Shown here piece after piece: positions 7,418 to 14,552 of a stretch of DNA of 17,566 nucleotides. The notes under the pieces were generated by a model, which did no database searches, was not told the DNA's origin, and worked only from the letters and a program-made list of their open reading frames with translations. A program made the translations under genes and the position numbers. Numbering within the stretch: the first letter of the stretch is position 1; every line of letters starts with the position of its first letter. The DNA comes from an uncultured Clostridia bacterium (lineage in GTDB: Bacteria > Bacillota > Clostridia > TANB77 > CAG-508). Where the stretch lies: assembly GCA_934157205.1 (NCBI GenBank), contig CAKPHJ010000027.1, positions 1-17,566 of the forward strand, in the 5' to 3' direction.

Positions 7418-8683
7418 ATGGATTATTTATATATACTAAGAGAAGCTTTAGTATGGATTATAACAATATTTTGGTTATATCAAATAGTAGTTAGTTTATG
7501 CTCATTGGTAAAAATAAAAGACAAACCATTAATTGAAAACAAAAATCACAGATTTATGGCAATAATACCAGCACATAATGAAGAAGCAGTAGTAGGAAAT
7601 TTAGTAGAAAGTTTAAGAAAACAAAATTATGACAAAAATTTATACGACATATATGTAATTGCAGATAACTGTACAGACAACACAGCTAAAATAGCTAAAG
7701 AAGCGGGAGCAATTGTATATGAAAGATTTGATGAAAGCAAAAAAACAAAAGGATATGCATTAGATTGGTTTTTAAAACAAAAAATAAAAGAAAAAGCACC
7801 ATATGACGCATTTTTCGTATTTGATGCAGACAATATAGTTCATCCAGATTTCATAAAAAACATGAATATAAAATTATGCCAAGGAGAAGATGTTGTACAA
7901 GGATACAGAGATATAAAAAATCCAACAGACAGTTGGATAACAGCAGGATATGCAATATTTTACTGGACAATGCATAGATTTTATCACTTAGCAAGATACA
8001 ATTTAGGATTATCACCATTATTAAATGGAACAGGCTTCATGGTTAAATTTGATGTAATAAAACCACAAGGATGGGATACAGTTACATTAACAGAAGATAT
8101 AGAATTTTCACTAAAAAGAATAATAAAAGGAAAAAAACTTGGTTGGGCAACAGATGCAATTGTCTATGATGAACAACCTGTAGGTTTTAAACAAAGCTGG
8201 TCACAAAGAAGCAGATGGACAGTTGGACATATACAATGTATAAAAGAATATACAAAAGACCTAGCAGTAGCAGCTAAAGAAAATAAAACAATGATGAATT
8301 TTGACGGCTTTTTATATATTATTGGATCTATACCAATGTTTATAATAACATTAATATTATTTGCAACAAACTTTATAATGTATGCAGGACATGGAATGAC
8401 AGAAACAGAATTATTTATTAATATTTTAAGATTTTTAGTTCCAACATTTATATTACCTATAGGTACAGCTGTTATTACAATGTTATTAGATAGAAGACCA
8501 ATAAGACCAATGTTAAAAGGGCTAATTTGTTATCCTGTTTTTATGGGTACTTGGTTAGTTATAAACTTTAAATGTTTATTTAAAAGAGAAACAACATGGG
8601 AAAAAATTAATCATGTTAGAGATATAAAAATTGGTGATGCTGGTCAAAGTACTGAAATGGCTGAAGTACCAGAAAAAGTATAA
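7418..8683 (+). CDS. Membrane-bound family 2 glycosyltransferase
   Basis: This 421-residue processive-type GT2 enzyme probably transfers sugar from a nucleotide-sugar donor to a polysaccharide or lipid at the inner membrane face. Residues 8-31 form an N-terminal membrane helix. The GT-A domain shows I-I-P-A-H-N-E-E at 49-56, A-D-N-C-T-D-N-T at 82-89, the D-A-D metal motif at 136-138, the T-E-D-I-E-F acceptor motif at 225-230 and Q-R-S-R-W at 263-267. The last resembles the Q-x-x-R-W of cellulose and hyaluronan synthases. Two or three hydrophobic segments follow (about 298-322, 333-357 and 366-386), then a polar tail. The start is supported by an AGAGAGGT site. It stands alone between its own promoter and a long palindromic terminator, so the polymer it makes cannot be named. 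Confidence 0.9.
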   Translation: MDYLYILREALVWIITIFWLYQIVVSLCSLVKIKDKPLIENKNHRFMAIIPAHNEEAVVGNLVESLRKQNYDKNLYDIYVIADNCTDNTAKIAKEAGAIVYERFDESKKTKGYALDWFLKQKIKEKAPYDAFFVFDADNIVHPDFIKNMNIKLCQGEDVVQGYRDIKNPTDSWITAGYAIFYWTMHRFYHLARYNLGLSPLLNGTGFMVKFDVIKPQGWDTVTLTEDIEFSLKRIIKGKKLGWATDAIVYDEQPVGFKQSWSQRSRWTVGHIQCIKEYTKDLAVAAKENKTMMNFDGFLYIIGSIPMFIITLILFATNFIMYAGHGMTETELFINILRFLVPTFILPIGTAVITMLLDRRPIRPMLKGLICYPVFMGTWLVINFKCLFKRETTWEKINHVRDIKIGDAGQSTEMAEVPEKV

Positions 8684-8714
8684 ATTAAAAATAAAAATAT
8701 ATTAAAACACTTGA

Positions 8715-8752
8715 AGCAAATAAGAAAAAATTATAATTTTTTCTTATTTGCT
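8715..8752 (+). terminator. Palindromic terminator of the glycosyltransferase gene
   Basis: Positions 8716-8751 form a perfect 36-bp palindrome (GCAAATAAG... / ...CTTATTTGC), with one more A-T pair outside. It resembles a terminator stem with its T-run inside the arm, but only a weak T-rich stretch follows. Confidence 0.7.
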
Positions 8753-8765
8753 CTTAAATTTAAAT

Positions 8766-8840
8766 TGGGGTATAGCCAAGCGGTAAGGCAGGTGGCTCTG
8801 ACCCACCGATGCGTAGGTTCGAATCCTACTACCCCAGCCA
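8766..8840 (+). tRNA. tRNA-Gln, anticodon CUG
   Basis: The cloverleaf is complete. The acceptor arms are TGGGGTA (8766-8772) and TACCCCA (8830-8836), the discriminator is G, and CCA is encoded. The D arm carries AGCGGTAAGGC. The anticodon stem GGTGG/CCACC encloses loop CTCTGAC with anticodon CUG, which reads CAG. The T arm is GTAGG-TTCGAAT-CCTAC. The body closely resembles bacterial tRNA-Gln. Confidence 0.95.
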
Positions 8841-8847
8841 TAAAGTA

Positions 8848-8952
8848 TTTTCGTCGAACCTCTTAAAACCTTTGAAAAATAAGGTATTAAGAAAACGATG
8901 AAAATGAGATTAAGAAAAGTTCAGATTGAAAAATTTGGACTTTTCTTTTTTT
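8848..8952 (+). terminator. Hairpin plus terminator behind tRNA-Gln
   Basis: A first imperfect hairpin (about 8848-8904) pairs TTTTCGTCG and TCTTAAAACCTT with AAGGTATTAAGA and CGATGAAAA. The terminator proper is a 16-bp stem, 8912-8927 with 8932-8947 (two G-U pairs), closed by a GAAA tetraloop and followed by T5. Confidence 0.85.
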
Positions 8953-9072
8953 CGTATATAAAATTATGATAAGACTTACATTTGAAATAAAAAATTTAAA
9001 ATTATGTCATATTTTATATGCAGAAGAATTGAATTATGCCCAAAAGTCTTGAAAAATGGAGGTTTTTGTGAT

Positions 9073-9340
9073 ATGATTCGAATTGTTAAGAAAAAAATCA
9101 AAATGAATGAGGATTTACGTTCAAGAATTAAATGGGCTTGCACTTTTAGTAATTGTGAACCAAAGATAAAAGAACGGAAGATTGCAAATAGTTGAGAATT
9201 CAAACTTAGCTTATGTAGAACCACATCAAGTTGTAATTAAAGATAGATTATTTCTATTCTTTAATGAACATGAGTATTTCTATATAGGAAATTTAACAAA
9301 TAAGTATCCACTAGCAAAATTCCGTGAAATGGTTAAATAA
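9073..9340 (+). CDS. Small unknown protein with an in-frame CGG and required +1 shift
   Basis: I do not recognise this protein. The zero frame starts best at ATG 9073, which has a GGAGG site at 9058-9062; an upstream in-frame ATG at 9004 lacks one. It runs 34 codons (M-I-R-I-V-K-K-K-I-K-M-N-E-D-L and on) to CGG at 9175-9177 and then stops at 9193-9195. Reading GAA-C-GGA instead opens the next frame for 54 codons to TAA at 9338-9340, giving 88 residues. The second half (F-L-F-F-N-E-H-E-Y-F-Y-I-G-N-L and following) looks like a beta-rich domain with a final amphipathic helix. A good terminator follows at 9410. The gene sits between the tRNA-Gln terminator and the recombinase. It could instead be a broken gene, but the downstream frame is clean to its own stop and terminator. 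Confidence 0.65.
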
Positions 9341-9409
9341 TTAACTAATATGAAGTTTATTTGATTTTTCTTTTAAGTAATATGTGCAAAAAGTAAATAA
9401 AGATATACA

Positions 9410-9452
9410 GAGTATTAGTTAGTTATAAAAGCTATCTAATACTCTTTTATTT
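9410..9452 (+). terminator. Rho-independent terminator of the 9073 gene
   Basis: The 13-bp arms GAGTATTAGTTAG (9410-9422) and CTATCTAATACTC (9432-9444) pair with one mismatch and are followed by TTTTATTT. Confidence 0.85.
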
Positions 9453-9596
9453 GTATTCTTGGAATTATCGAGTTGAAAACGAAGATAAGCTTCATAGAAG
9501 ACAAATATGCGAATGTTACAAATTCTGAAAGCTCTACTTTTATAGAATTTGTTAATCCGCTTTTAGTATCTTTTAATTAAGAGAAAGGAGAGCGAT
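9453..9596 (+). other. Recombinase upstream region with a possible gene remnant
   Basis: One forward frame is open from about 9440 to a TAA at 9579-9581 (translation includes K-I-S-F-I-E-D-K-Y-A-N-V-T-N-S-E). It has no ATG and no ribosome binding site, so it may be the decayed 3' end of a gene. A weak promoter-like pair, TTACAA (9516-9521) and TTTATA (9539-9544) spaced 17 nt, could serve the recombinase. Confidence 0.3.
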
Positions 9597-11174
9597 ATGG
9601 AAGTTAAGAAAGAACTACCAAGACAAATGACAGCAGGAATTTATATTCGTGTAAGTACAGAAGACCAAGCAAGAGAAGGATTTTCTTTAGGAGAACAACA
9701 AGAAAGATTAGAAGATCTATGTAAATTTAAAAGATTTAATGTCTATAAAATTTATAAAGATGCTGGAATATCTGCAAAAGATATGGAACACAGACCAGGG
9801 TTTCAAGAAATGATGAACGATATGCAGAATGGTAAAATTAATTGTATAGTTGCATATAAGCTAGATAGAGTAACTCGTTCAGTAAAAGATTTAGAGGCAT
9901 TAATTACAAGACTTGAAGAAAATGATTGTTATCTTGTTTGTGATAGAGATGAAGTTGATACAAGTTCAGCAAATGGAAGATTCTTTATTAGAATGCTTAC
10001 TGTACTTTCACAATTAGAAATAGAGATTGTATCAGAAAGAACGAAATTTGGTATGTCTGGAGCAATTAAAGCAGGTCATTTACCAGGAGTATGTCCATTA
10101 GGTTATTATAGAGATAAAGACAAAGTTGTTAGAATAGATAATGCTACTAATTGGGTAGTAAAAAGAATTTTTGCAATGTATCTTGAAGGAAAGAGTTATT
10201 ATCAAATTTCAGAAATATTAAAAGAAGAAAAAGTACTATATCCAGAAAGAAAGTGGACAGATAGTGCAATTAAGCAAATTATAAATAATCAAATATATGT
10301 TGGAGATTATGTTAGAAATAAAACAGATAAAGATAAATCAAAAGTAATTGTATATAAAGATATAGTTGCACCAACTATATCGAGAGCAGAATGGGAAGAA
10401 ATTCAAAAACAGAAAATAAAAAATCAGCAATCATTTTGTAGAGATAGAGTTTATATATTTTTTCAAAAATTACTTTGCCCAAAATGTGGTAAGGTAATGA
10501 CTTGTAAAGCACCTGGAGGAAAGAAAAAAGGATATGTTTACTATGGATGTTCAGCTTGTCATTATAATTTAAATGAAAGCTATGTTGAAGATAAATTAAA
10601 GAATTTTATATGCAGTTTAATAGAGTATGATCAAGTAGTACAGAAATATTTTTATCCTGTATTGGAAGAAAAACACGAATATGTTCCAGATAGTATAAAT
10701 GAACAAATAGAAGAACTAAATAATCAAAAGGCTAGAATAAAGAAAGCGATGATTATGTGGGTAGTAAAGATGGAAGATTTTGCAGAAGATATAAAATTGA
10801 TTGAAGAAAAATTAAATACTTTAGAAACTCAAAAATTAAAACATATGGAAGTTAATAATCAAAAATTTTCACCTATGAAGATTATGGCAGACAGAGACTT
10901 TGAAATTGAAACAAAAATTAATCAAGGATTCTTTTCAGAAGATTTAGAAATGGAATGGAATATTAAAACGAAAGACGAAAAGCAAGAATTCATTTCAAGA
11001 TTTATTGAATCTATGATTATTGAAAAAGATTCTCATGGTCAATATCAAATTAAGAAAGTAAATTTTAGAAGCAGATATTTAGAAGAACTTAATAAATTAA
11101 ATAATGCAATGGTAATAGATTTAGCAAAGCCATCACAAGAGGCAGAAAAAGGGATTTTGGAGAAAGATTATTAG
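9597..11174 (+). CDS. Large serine recombinase (integrase of a mobile element)
   Basis: This 525-residue site-specific recombinase of the TndX/TnpX-like large serine family would cut and rejoin DNA at att sites through a phosphoserine link. The resolvase domain shows Y-I-R-V-S-T-E-D-Q with catalytic Ser20 and Arg18, D-A-G-I-S-A-K near 55-61, Y-K-L-D-R-V-T-R-S with R91 and R94, and L-S-Q-L-E-I-E-I-V-S-E-R-T. The recombinase domain (about 165-275) contains L-G-Y and the E-G-K-S-Y-Y-Q-I-S helix. A zinc ribbon has C294, C297, C318 and C321. A coiled-coil follows at about 380-420, then Q-E-F-I-S-R-F-I. The ATG is supported by AAAGGAG. No cargo, relaxase or matching att repeats are visible, so it is either a remnant or a stand-alone copy. 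An open +1 frame continues past its stop. Confidence 0.93.
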   Translation: MEVKKELPRQMTAGIYIRVSTEDQAREGFSLGEQQERLEDLCKFKRFNVYKIYKDAGISAKDMEHRPGFQEMMNDMQNGKINCIVAYKLDRVTRSVKDLEALITRLEENDCYLVCDRDEVDTSSANGRFFIRMLTVLSQLEIEIVSERTKFGMSGAIKAGHLPGVCPLGYYRDKDKVVRIDNATNWVVKRIFAMYLEGKSYYQISEILKEEKVLYPERKWTDSAIKQIINNQIYVGDYVRNKTDKDKSKVIVYKDIVAPTISRAEWEEIQKQKIKNQQSFCRDRVYIFFQKLLCPKCGKVMTCKAPGGKKKGYVYYGCSACHYNLNESYVEDKLKNFICSLIEYDQVVQKYFYPVLEEKHEYVPDSINEQIEELNNQKARIKKAMIMWVVKMEDFAEDIKLIEEKLNTLETQKLKHMEVNNQKFSPMKIMADRDFEIETKINQGFFSEDLEMEWNIKTKDEKQEFISRFIESMIIEKDSHGQYQIKKVNFRSRYLEELNKLNNAMVIDLAKPSQEAEKGILEKDY

Positions 11175-11391
11175 AAGATTTCAAGACAAAATTTTTGATG
11201 AACGTGTAGATAATGTTGATACTGACAAAAGGAGCTTTACTATTGTTGCTGAAGATTTAGAAAAGAATGGAATATTTGACAATAATGATTCAGAAATCAT
11301 ACATGATGCAAGCCGAAAAGTTTTAACAGAGGAAGAAAGAGATAAAATTAAAGGGGATAAAGATAAGAATAGAAAAAATGATTTAAAATAA
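11125..11391 (+). pseudogene. Open frame overlapping and following the recombinase, no start codon
   Basis: A frame in the +1 phase relative to the recombinase is open from 11125 (after a TAG at 11122) to TAA at 11389-11391. The product would include K-K-G-F-W-R-K-I-I-R-R-F-Q-D-K and then a long acidic, charged stretch ending K-N-D-L-K. It holds no ATG, GTG or TTG start. It looks coding, because the overlap reads smoothly and the composition is protein-like. It may be reached by a +1 shift from the recombinase, for example at GAA-AAA-G-GGA or at the TAG stop. It may also be a genuine indel that cut off the recombinase's original tail, or the remains of a separate gene. No CGG is present in the overlap, so it differs from the other shifted genes here. 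I assign no function. Confidence 0.4.
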
Positions 11392-11417
11392 TTAGTGGAT
11401 AAAATTTTTAAAAGTAA

Positions 11418-11446
11418 TTGACATATACAAACAATTGTTTTATAAT
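11418..11446 (+). promoter_or_regulatory. Consensus promoter of dinD with LexA-like operator
   Basis: TTGACA (11418-11423) and TATAAT (11441-11446) are both perfect and 17 nt apart. The spacer contains the 12-bp palindrome AAACAATTGTTT at 11429-11440. This fits the shape of clostridial LexA boxes (GAAC-N4-GTTC or GTTT) with a changed outer base. A repressor bound there would block RNA polymerase, as expected for a DNA-damage gene. Confidence 0.8.
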
Positions 11447-11475
11447 AAATGCACAAATTGAATGGAGTGATGAAT

Positions 11476-12294
11476 ATGAAAAATACTAAAAGAGAAAATC
11501 AAACATTTGAAGAAATTAAGCATATTGACGAAAATGGAGTTGAATATTGGTATGCAAGAGATTTAAGCTTTGTTTTAGGATATAAAGAATGGAGAAATTT
11601 TAATAAGGTATTAGAAAAAGCGAAAATTGCTTGTAAAAATAGCGGATTTAATGTAGAAGACGATTTTGTTGAAGTCAACAAAATCGTTGAAGCTGGCGCA
11701 ACTCGAAAGAAAGTTGTAGATTATATGCTGACAAGATATGCATGTTATCTTATAGCGCAAAATGGAGATCCAAGAAAAGAAGTCATTGCACTTGCACAAA
11801 CATATTTTGCAGTGCAAACGAGAAAGCAAGAAATTAGTGAAAAAGAATATAGTATGCTAACTGAAGATGAAAAAAGATTTTATCAAAGAAATTTAACACG
11901 AAAAGGAAATTATTCATTAAATCAAGCTGCTAAAAATGCAGGAGTTAAAAATTTTGATAAATTTCATAATGCAGGTTATAAAGGATTATACAATGGAGAA
12001 ACAGCCGATGATATTGCAAAAAGAAAAGGATTGAGATATAGAGAAGATATTTTAGATAATATGGGTTCAGATGAATTAATTGCTAATTTGTTTAGAATTT
12101 CTCAAACGGAGCAAAGATTGAAAAAAGATAATATTCAAACAGAAGGCGAGGCTTGTAAAACTCACAATAAGATTGGAAAAATTGTAAGGAATGCAATTAA
12201 GCAAGCTGGTGGAACTATGCCAGAAGATTTACCTACTCCTAAAAAAAGTTTAAAACAATTAGAAAAAGAAAAAAATAATAAATTGAAAAAATAG
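11476..12294 (+). CDS. dinD: DNA-damage-inducible protein D homologue
   Basis: This 272-residue protein is homologous over its full length to E. coli DinD, an SOS-induced protein reported to inhibit RecA filament activities. Conserved blocks are F-E-E-I-K near residue 12, the Bro-N-like Y-W-Y-A-R-D-L-S-F-V-L-G-Y, L-T-R-Y-A-C-Y-L-I-A-Q-N-G-D-P, A-Q-T-Y-F-A-V-Q-T-R, F-H-N-A-G-Y-K-G-L-Y-N-G, D-N-M-G-S-D-E-L-I-A-N-L-F-R, and G-G-T-M-P-E-D-L-P-T-P near the end. The same reading frame is open from ATG 11449, but GGAG at 11464-11467 places the true start at 11476 (spacing 8). It is a single-gene unit under a consensus promoter carrying a LexA-like palindrome, which fits SOS control. A mobile recombinase lies just upstream, so transfer with an element is possible. 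Confidence 0.92.
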   Translation: MKNTKRENQTFEEIKHIDENGVEYWYARDLSFVLGYKEWRNFNKVLEKAKIACKNSGFNVEDDFVEVNKIVEAGATRKKVVDYMLTRYACYLIAQNGDPRKEVIALAQTYFAVQTRKQEISEKEYSMLTEDEKRFYQRNLTRKGNYSLNQAAKNAGVKNFDKFHNAGYKGLYNGETADDIAKRKGLRYREDILDNMGSDELIANLFRISQTEQRLKKDNIQTEGEACKTHNKIGKIVRNAIKQAGGTMPEDLPTPKKSLKQLEKEKNNKLKK

Positions 12295-12323
12295 AATATC
12301 TTTATAAAAAATGTTATAAAGTA

Positions 12324-12352
12324 TTGCCAAAAAGCATAATATTATATATAAT
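12324..12352 (+). promoter_or_regulatory. Promoter of the DAACS symporter gene
   Basis: TTGCCA (12324-12329) and TATAAT (12347-12352) are 17 nt apart. Directly before it an 8-bp hairpin CTTTATAA/TTATAAAG (12300-12321) follows the dinD stop without a T-tract, so dinD termination there is doubtful. Confidence 0.75.
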
Positions 12353-12415
12353 AAGCACAAATCCTGAAGATATAATTATATTTTCAGTTGCCTTTATTTG
12401 AAATGGGGTAGTATT

Positions 12416-13705
12416 ATGAAAAAATTTTTATCAAATTACAAATCAACGATAATTCTTTTAGTTGCTATTATCGTTGGTACACTTGTGGGAATTATATTCC
12501 AAGAAAAAGCAACTATATTGCAACCTTTAGGAACCATATTTTTAAATCTATTATTAGTTATCATTGTACCACTTATTTTTTTAACAATAACAACATCTAT
12601 TGCTAAAATGGAAAATCCAAAAAGACTTGGAAAAATTATGATTACAATTATTTCAGTATTTATAATAACTTCATTAATAGCTGTATTAGTTGGTTTTATT
12701 AGTACATATTCTGTAAAATTAGTTAATTCAGAAGATGGAGAAAAAATTAAAACAGCATTAAGTGAAACTTCAAGTAACGAAGAAGAAGACTTAACAATTG
12801 CCGAAAGAACAGTTCAACTATTAACAGTAAGTGACTTTAGCAAATTGTTTTCAAAAGAAAATATAATAGCTATATTAGTTGCTTCAATAATATGTGGAAT
12901 TGCAATAAAAATGTCAGGAGAAAAAGGAAAAAAATTGTTAGATGTTTTAATTTCTGCAAATGATGTAATGCAAAATATTGTTAAAATAATAATGTATTAT
13001 GCTCCAATTGGATTAGGATGCTATTTTGCATCACTAATAGGAACATTTGGTGCATCAATAGCTGTAGGATATTTAAAAACATTTGTAATATACACAGTTG
13101 TGGCAATAGCATTTTATTTTGTATTTTACACATTATATGCTTTTATTGCAGGTGGAAAAGAAGGAATAAAAATATTTTGGAAAAATGCAGTGCCATCAAC
13201 TTTAACCTCACTTGCAACATGTTCAAGTGCAGCATGTATACCAATAAATGTAGAATGTGCTAAAAAAATGGGAGTTCCAGCTGATATTGCTGAAACAACA
13301 ATACCAATGGGAACAAGTTTCCATAAAGATGGCTCTATGATAGGTTCAGTATTTAAAATTATGTTTTTAGTGTGTTTGTTTGGAACAGCATTAAACACAC
13401 CAGGAAGCATATTACAAGTTTTAGGAGTTGCAATACTTGCAAACTTGTTAATTACAGGAGTTCCAATAGGTGGTGGAACAATTTCAGAAATGTTAATTAT
13501 AACAATGATGGGATTTCCAATTGCATCATTACCAATACTTACAATGGTTGCAACTATAATAGATGCACCTGCAACAATGCTTAATGTCGTTGGAGACACA
13601 GTTTCATCAATGTTAGTAACAAGAATTGTAGATGGAAAAAATTGGCTAAAAAAAGATAGTAAAACAGAAAATATAGAAATAGAAAAAATTAAAGTAAATA
13701 TATAA
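12416..13705 (+). CDS. Dicarboxylate/amino acid:cation symporter (DAACS family)
   Basis: This 429-residue inner-membrane carrier belongs to the glutamate/serine/C4-dicarboxylate:Na+/H+ symporter family. Seven to eight hydrophobic helices and two re-entrant loops fit the known fold. The serine-rich hairpin is C-S-S-A-A-C-I-P (about residue 269 on). The following motif is M-G-T-S-F-H-K-D-G-S, where glutamate carriers have L-G-A-T-I-N-M-D-G, so the substrate may differ. A late P-I-G-G-G-T-I-S-E-M and D-A-P-A-T-M-L-N-V-V-G-D match the Na+/substrate-binding C-terminal region. A soluble acidic insert (about 105-130, E-T-S-S-N-E-E-E-D-L) lies between helices 3 and 4. An in-frame TTG at 12398 exists, but ATG 12416 gives the normal M-K-K-F N-terminus. 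It is a single-gene unit ended by a strong terminator. Confidence 0.92.
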   Translation: MKKFLSNYKSTIILLVAIIVGTLVGIIFQEKATILQPLGTIFLNLLLVIIVPLIFLTITTSIAKMENPKRLGKIMITIISVFIITSLIAVLVGFISTYSVKLVNSEDGEKIKTALSETSSNEEEDLTIAERTVQLLTVSDFSKLFSKENIIAILVASIICGIAIKMSGEKGKKLLDVLISANDVMQNIVKIIMYYAPIGLGCYFASLIGTFGASIAVGYLKTFVIYTVVAIAFYFVFYTLYAFIAGGKEGIKIFWKNAVPSTLTSLATCSSAACIPINVECAKKMGVPADIAETTIPMGTSFHKDGSMIGSVFKIMFLVCLFGTALNTPGSILQVLGVAILANLLITGVPIGGGTISEMLIITMMGFPIASLPILTMVATIIDAPATMLNVVGDTVSSMLVTRIVDGKNWLKKDSKTENIEIEKIKVNI

Positions 13706-13752
13706 TAATATAAAAATATATAAATATAAAAAATAAGGTATGCAAGAAAATA

Positions 13753-13796
13753 ATCTCAAGTACTAAAATAAATAGTACTTGAGGTTCGTTTTTATA
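13753..13796 (+). terminator. Rho-independent terminator of the symporter gene
   Basis: The perfect 11-bp arms CTCAAGTACTA (13755-13765) and TAGTACTTGAG (13773-13783) surround a 7-nt A-rich loop. GTTCGTTTTTAT follows. Confidence 0.92.
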
Positions 13797-13965
13797 TATT
13801 AGGAAAATTCTCTCTGAACTTCCTATAATAGAAATATGTTGCACAGAAGTTTACTTTGCAAATTTTGTGCACAAACAAAGACGCGGACTTAAAAATATTC
13901 TAATAAGTGCCAATGTTATTAATGTCTGCTTTTGTTCTAAAAATAAGAATAAAATTAATATTAAA
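13797..13965 (+). other. Structured leader of mntP, no known riboswitch recognised
   Basis: Several hairpins are visible: TAGGAA/TTCCTA near 13799-13829, TTG-CACA/TGTG-CA-CAA near 13838-13874, and AACAAA...GCGGAC (about 13873-13888) with GTCTGC...TTTGTT (about 13923-13936). The last encloses TAATAA/TTATTA (13901-13918). The manganese (yybP-ykoY) riboswitch consensus is not visible, and I find no confident promoter. The total gap before mntP is 274 nt. Confidence 0.4.
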
Positions 13966-13979
13966 GGTGGAATACAAAC

Positions 13980-14552
13980 ATGGGAATAATAGAAATAATA
14001 CTATTAAGTATTGGATTAGGAATGGATGCATTTGCAGTTTCAGTATGTAAAGGAATTTCAATAAAGAAAATGGATTATAAAAAATCAATAATAATTGGAC
14101 TATATTTTGGCATTTTTCAAGCATTAATGCCAGTTATAGGATATTTTTTAGGAGAAACATTTTCAGAATTTATATCTAATATTGATCATTGGATAGCATT
14201 TATTTTACTAACAATTATTGGTGAAAAAATGATAAAAGATGCAATTTCAAAGGAAAAAGAAAATGAAAATTATAATGATGATATAAGCTTTAAAACAATG
14301 ATTGTTTTAGCAATTGCAACAAGTATAGATGCATTGGCTGTTGGAATAACTTTTGCATTTTTTAAAGTAAATGTTTTACTTTCTGTAACTTTAATTGGTA
14401 TTATTACATTTATTTTATCAGTAATAGGAACTAAAATAGGAAATAGATTTGGAAACAAATATGAAAAAAATGCAGAATTAATAGGTGGAACTATTTTAAT
14501 ATTAATTGGGTTGAAAATATTGTGTGAACATTTAGGAATAATTACACTTTAA
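13980..14552 (+). CDS. mntP: Manganese efflux pump MntP
   Basis: This 190-residue inner-membrane protein of the MntP (formerly YebN, DUF204) family exports Mn2+. Six hydrophobic helices form two repeats, with family motifs S-I-G-L-G-M-D-A-F-A-V-S (D16) and I-A-T-S-I-D-A-L-A-V-G (D117) in helices 1 and 4. G-L-Y-F-G-I-F-Q-A-L-M-P follows in helix 2. A charged cytoplasmic link (K-E-K-E-N-E-N-Y-N-D-D) joins the halves. The length is the family norm. An AAAGGTGG site precedes the ATG by 9 nt. The stop codon lies inside the left arm of a 273-nt palindromic element, so that element may have supplied the last codon. A structured leader upstream may respond to Mn2+, but it does not match the known riboswitch class. 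Confidence 0.94.
   Translation: MGIIEIILLSIGLGMDAFAVSVCKGISIKKMDYKKSIIIGLYFGIFQALMPVIGYFLGETFSEFISNIDHWIAFILLTIIGEKMIKDAISKEKENENYNDDISFKTMIVLAIATSIDALAVGITFAFFKVNVLLSVTLIGIITFILSVIGTKIGNRFGNKYEKNAELIGGTILILIGLKILCEHLGIITL

Noticed and set aside
8766..8840. tRNA-Gln as the integration site of the recombinase element
   Set aside because: I find no second copy of the tRNA 3' end downstream, and large serine recombinases rarely target tRNA genes.
13797..13979. yybP-ykoY manganese riboswitch before mntP
   Set aside because: The expected paired conserved loops and GGGGAGU-type sequence are not visible.
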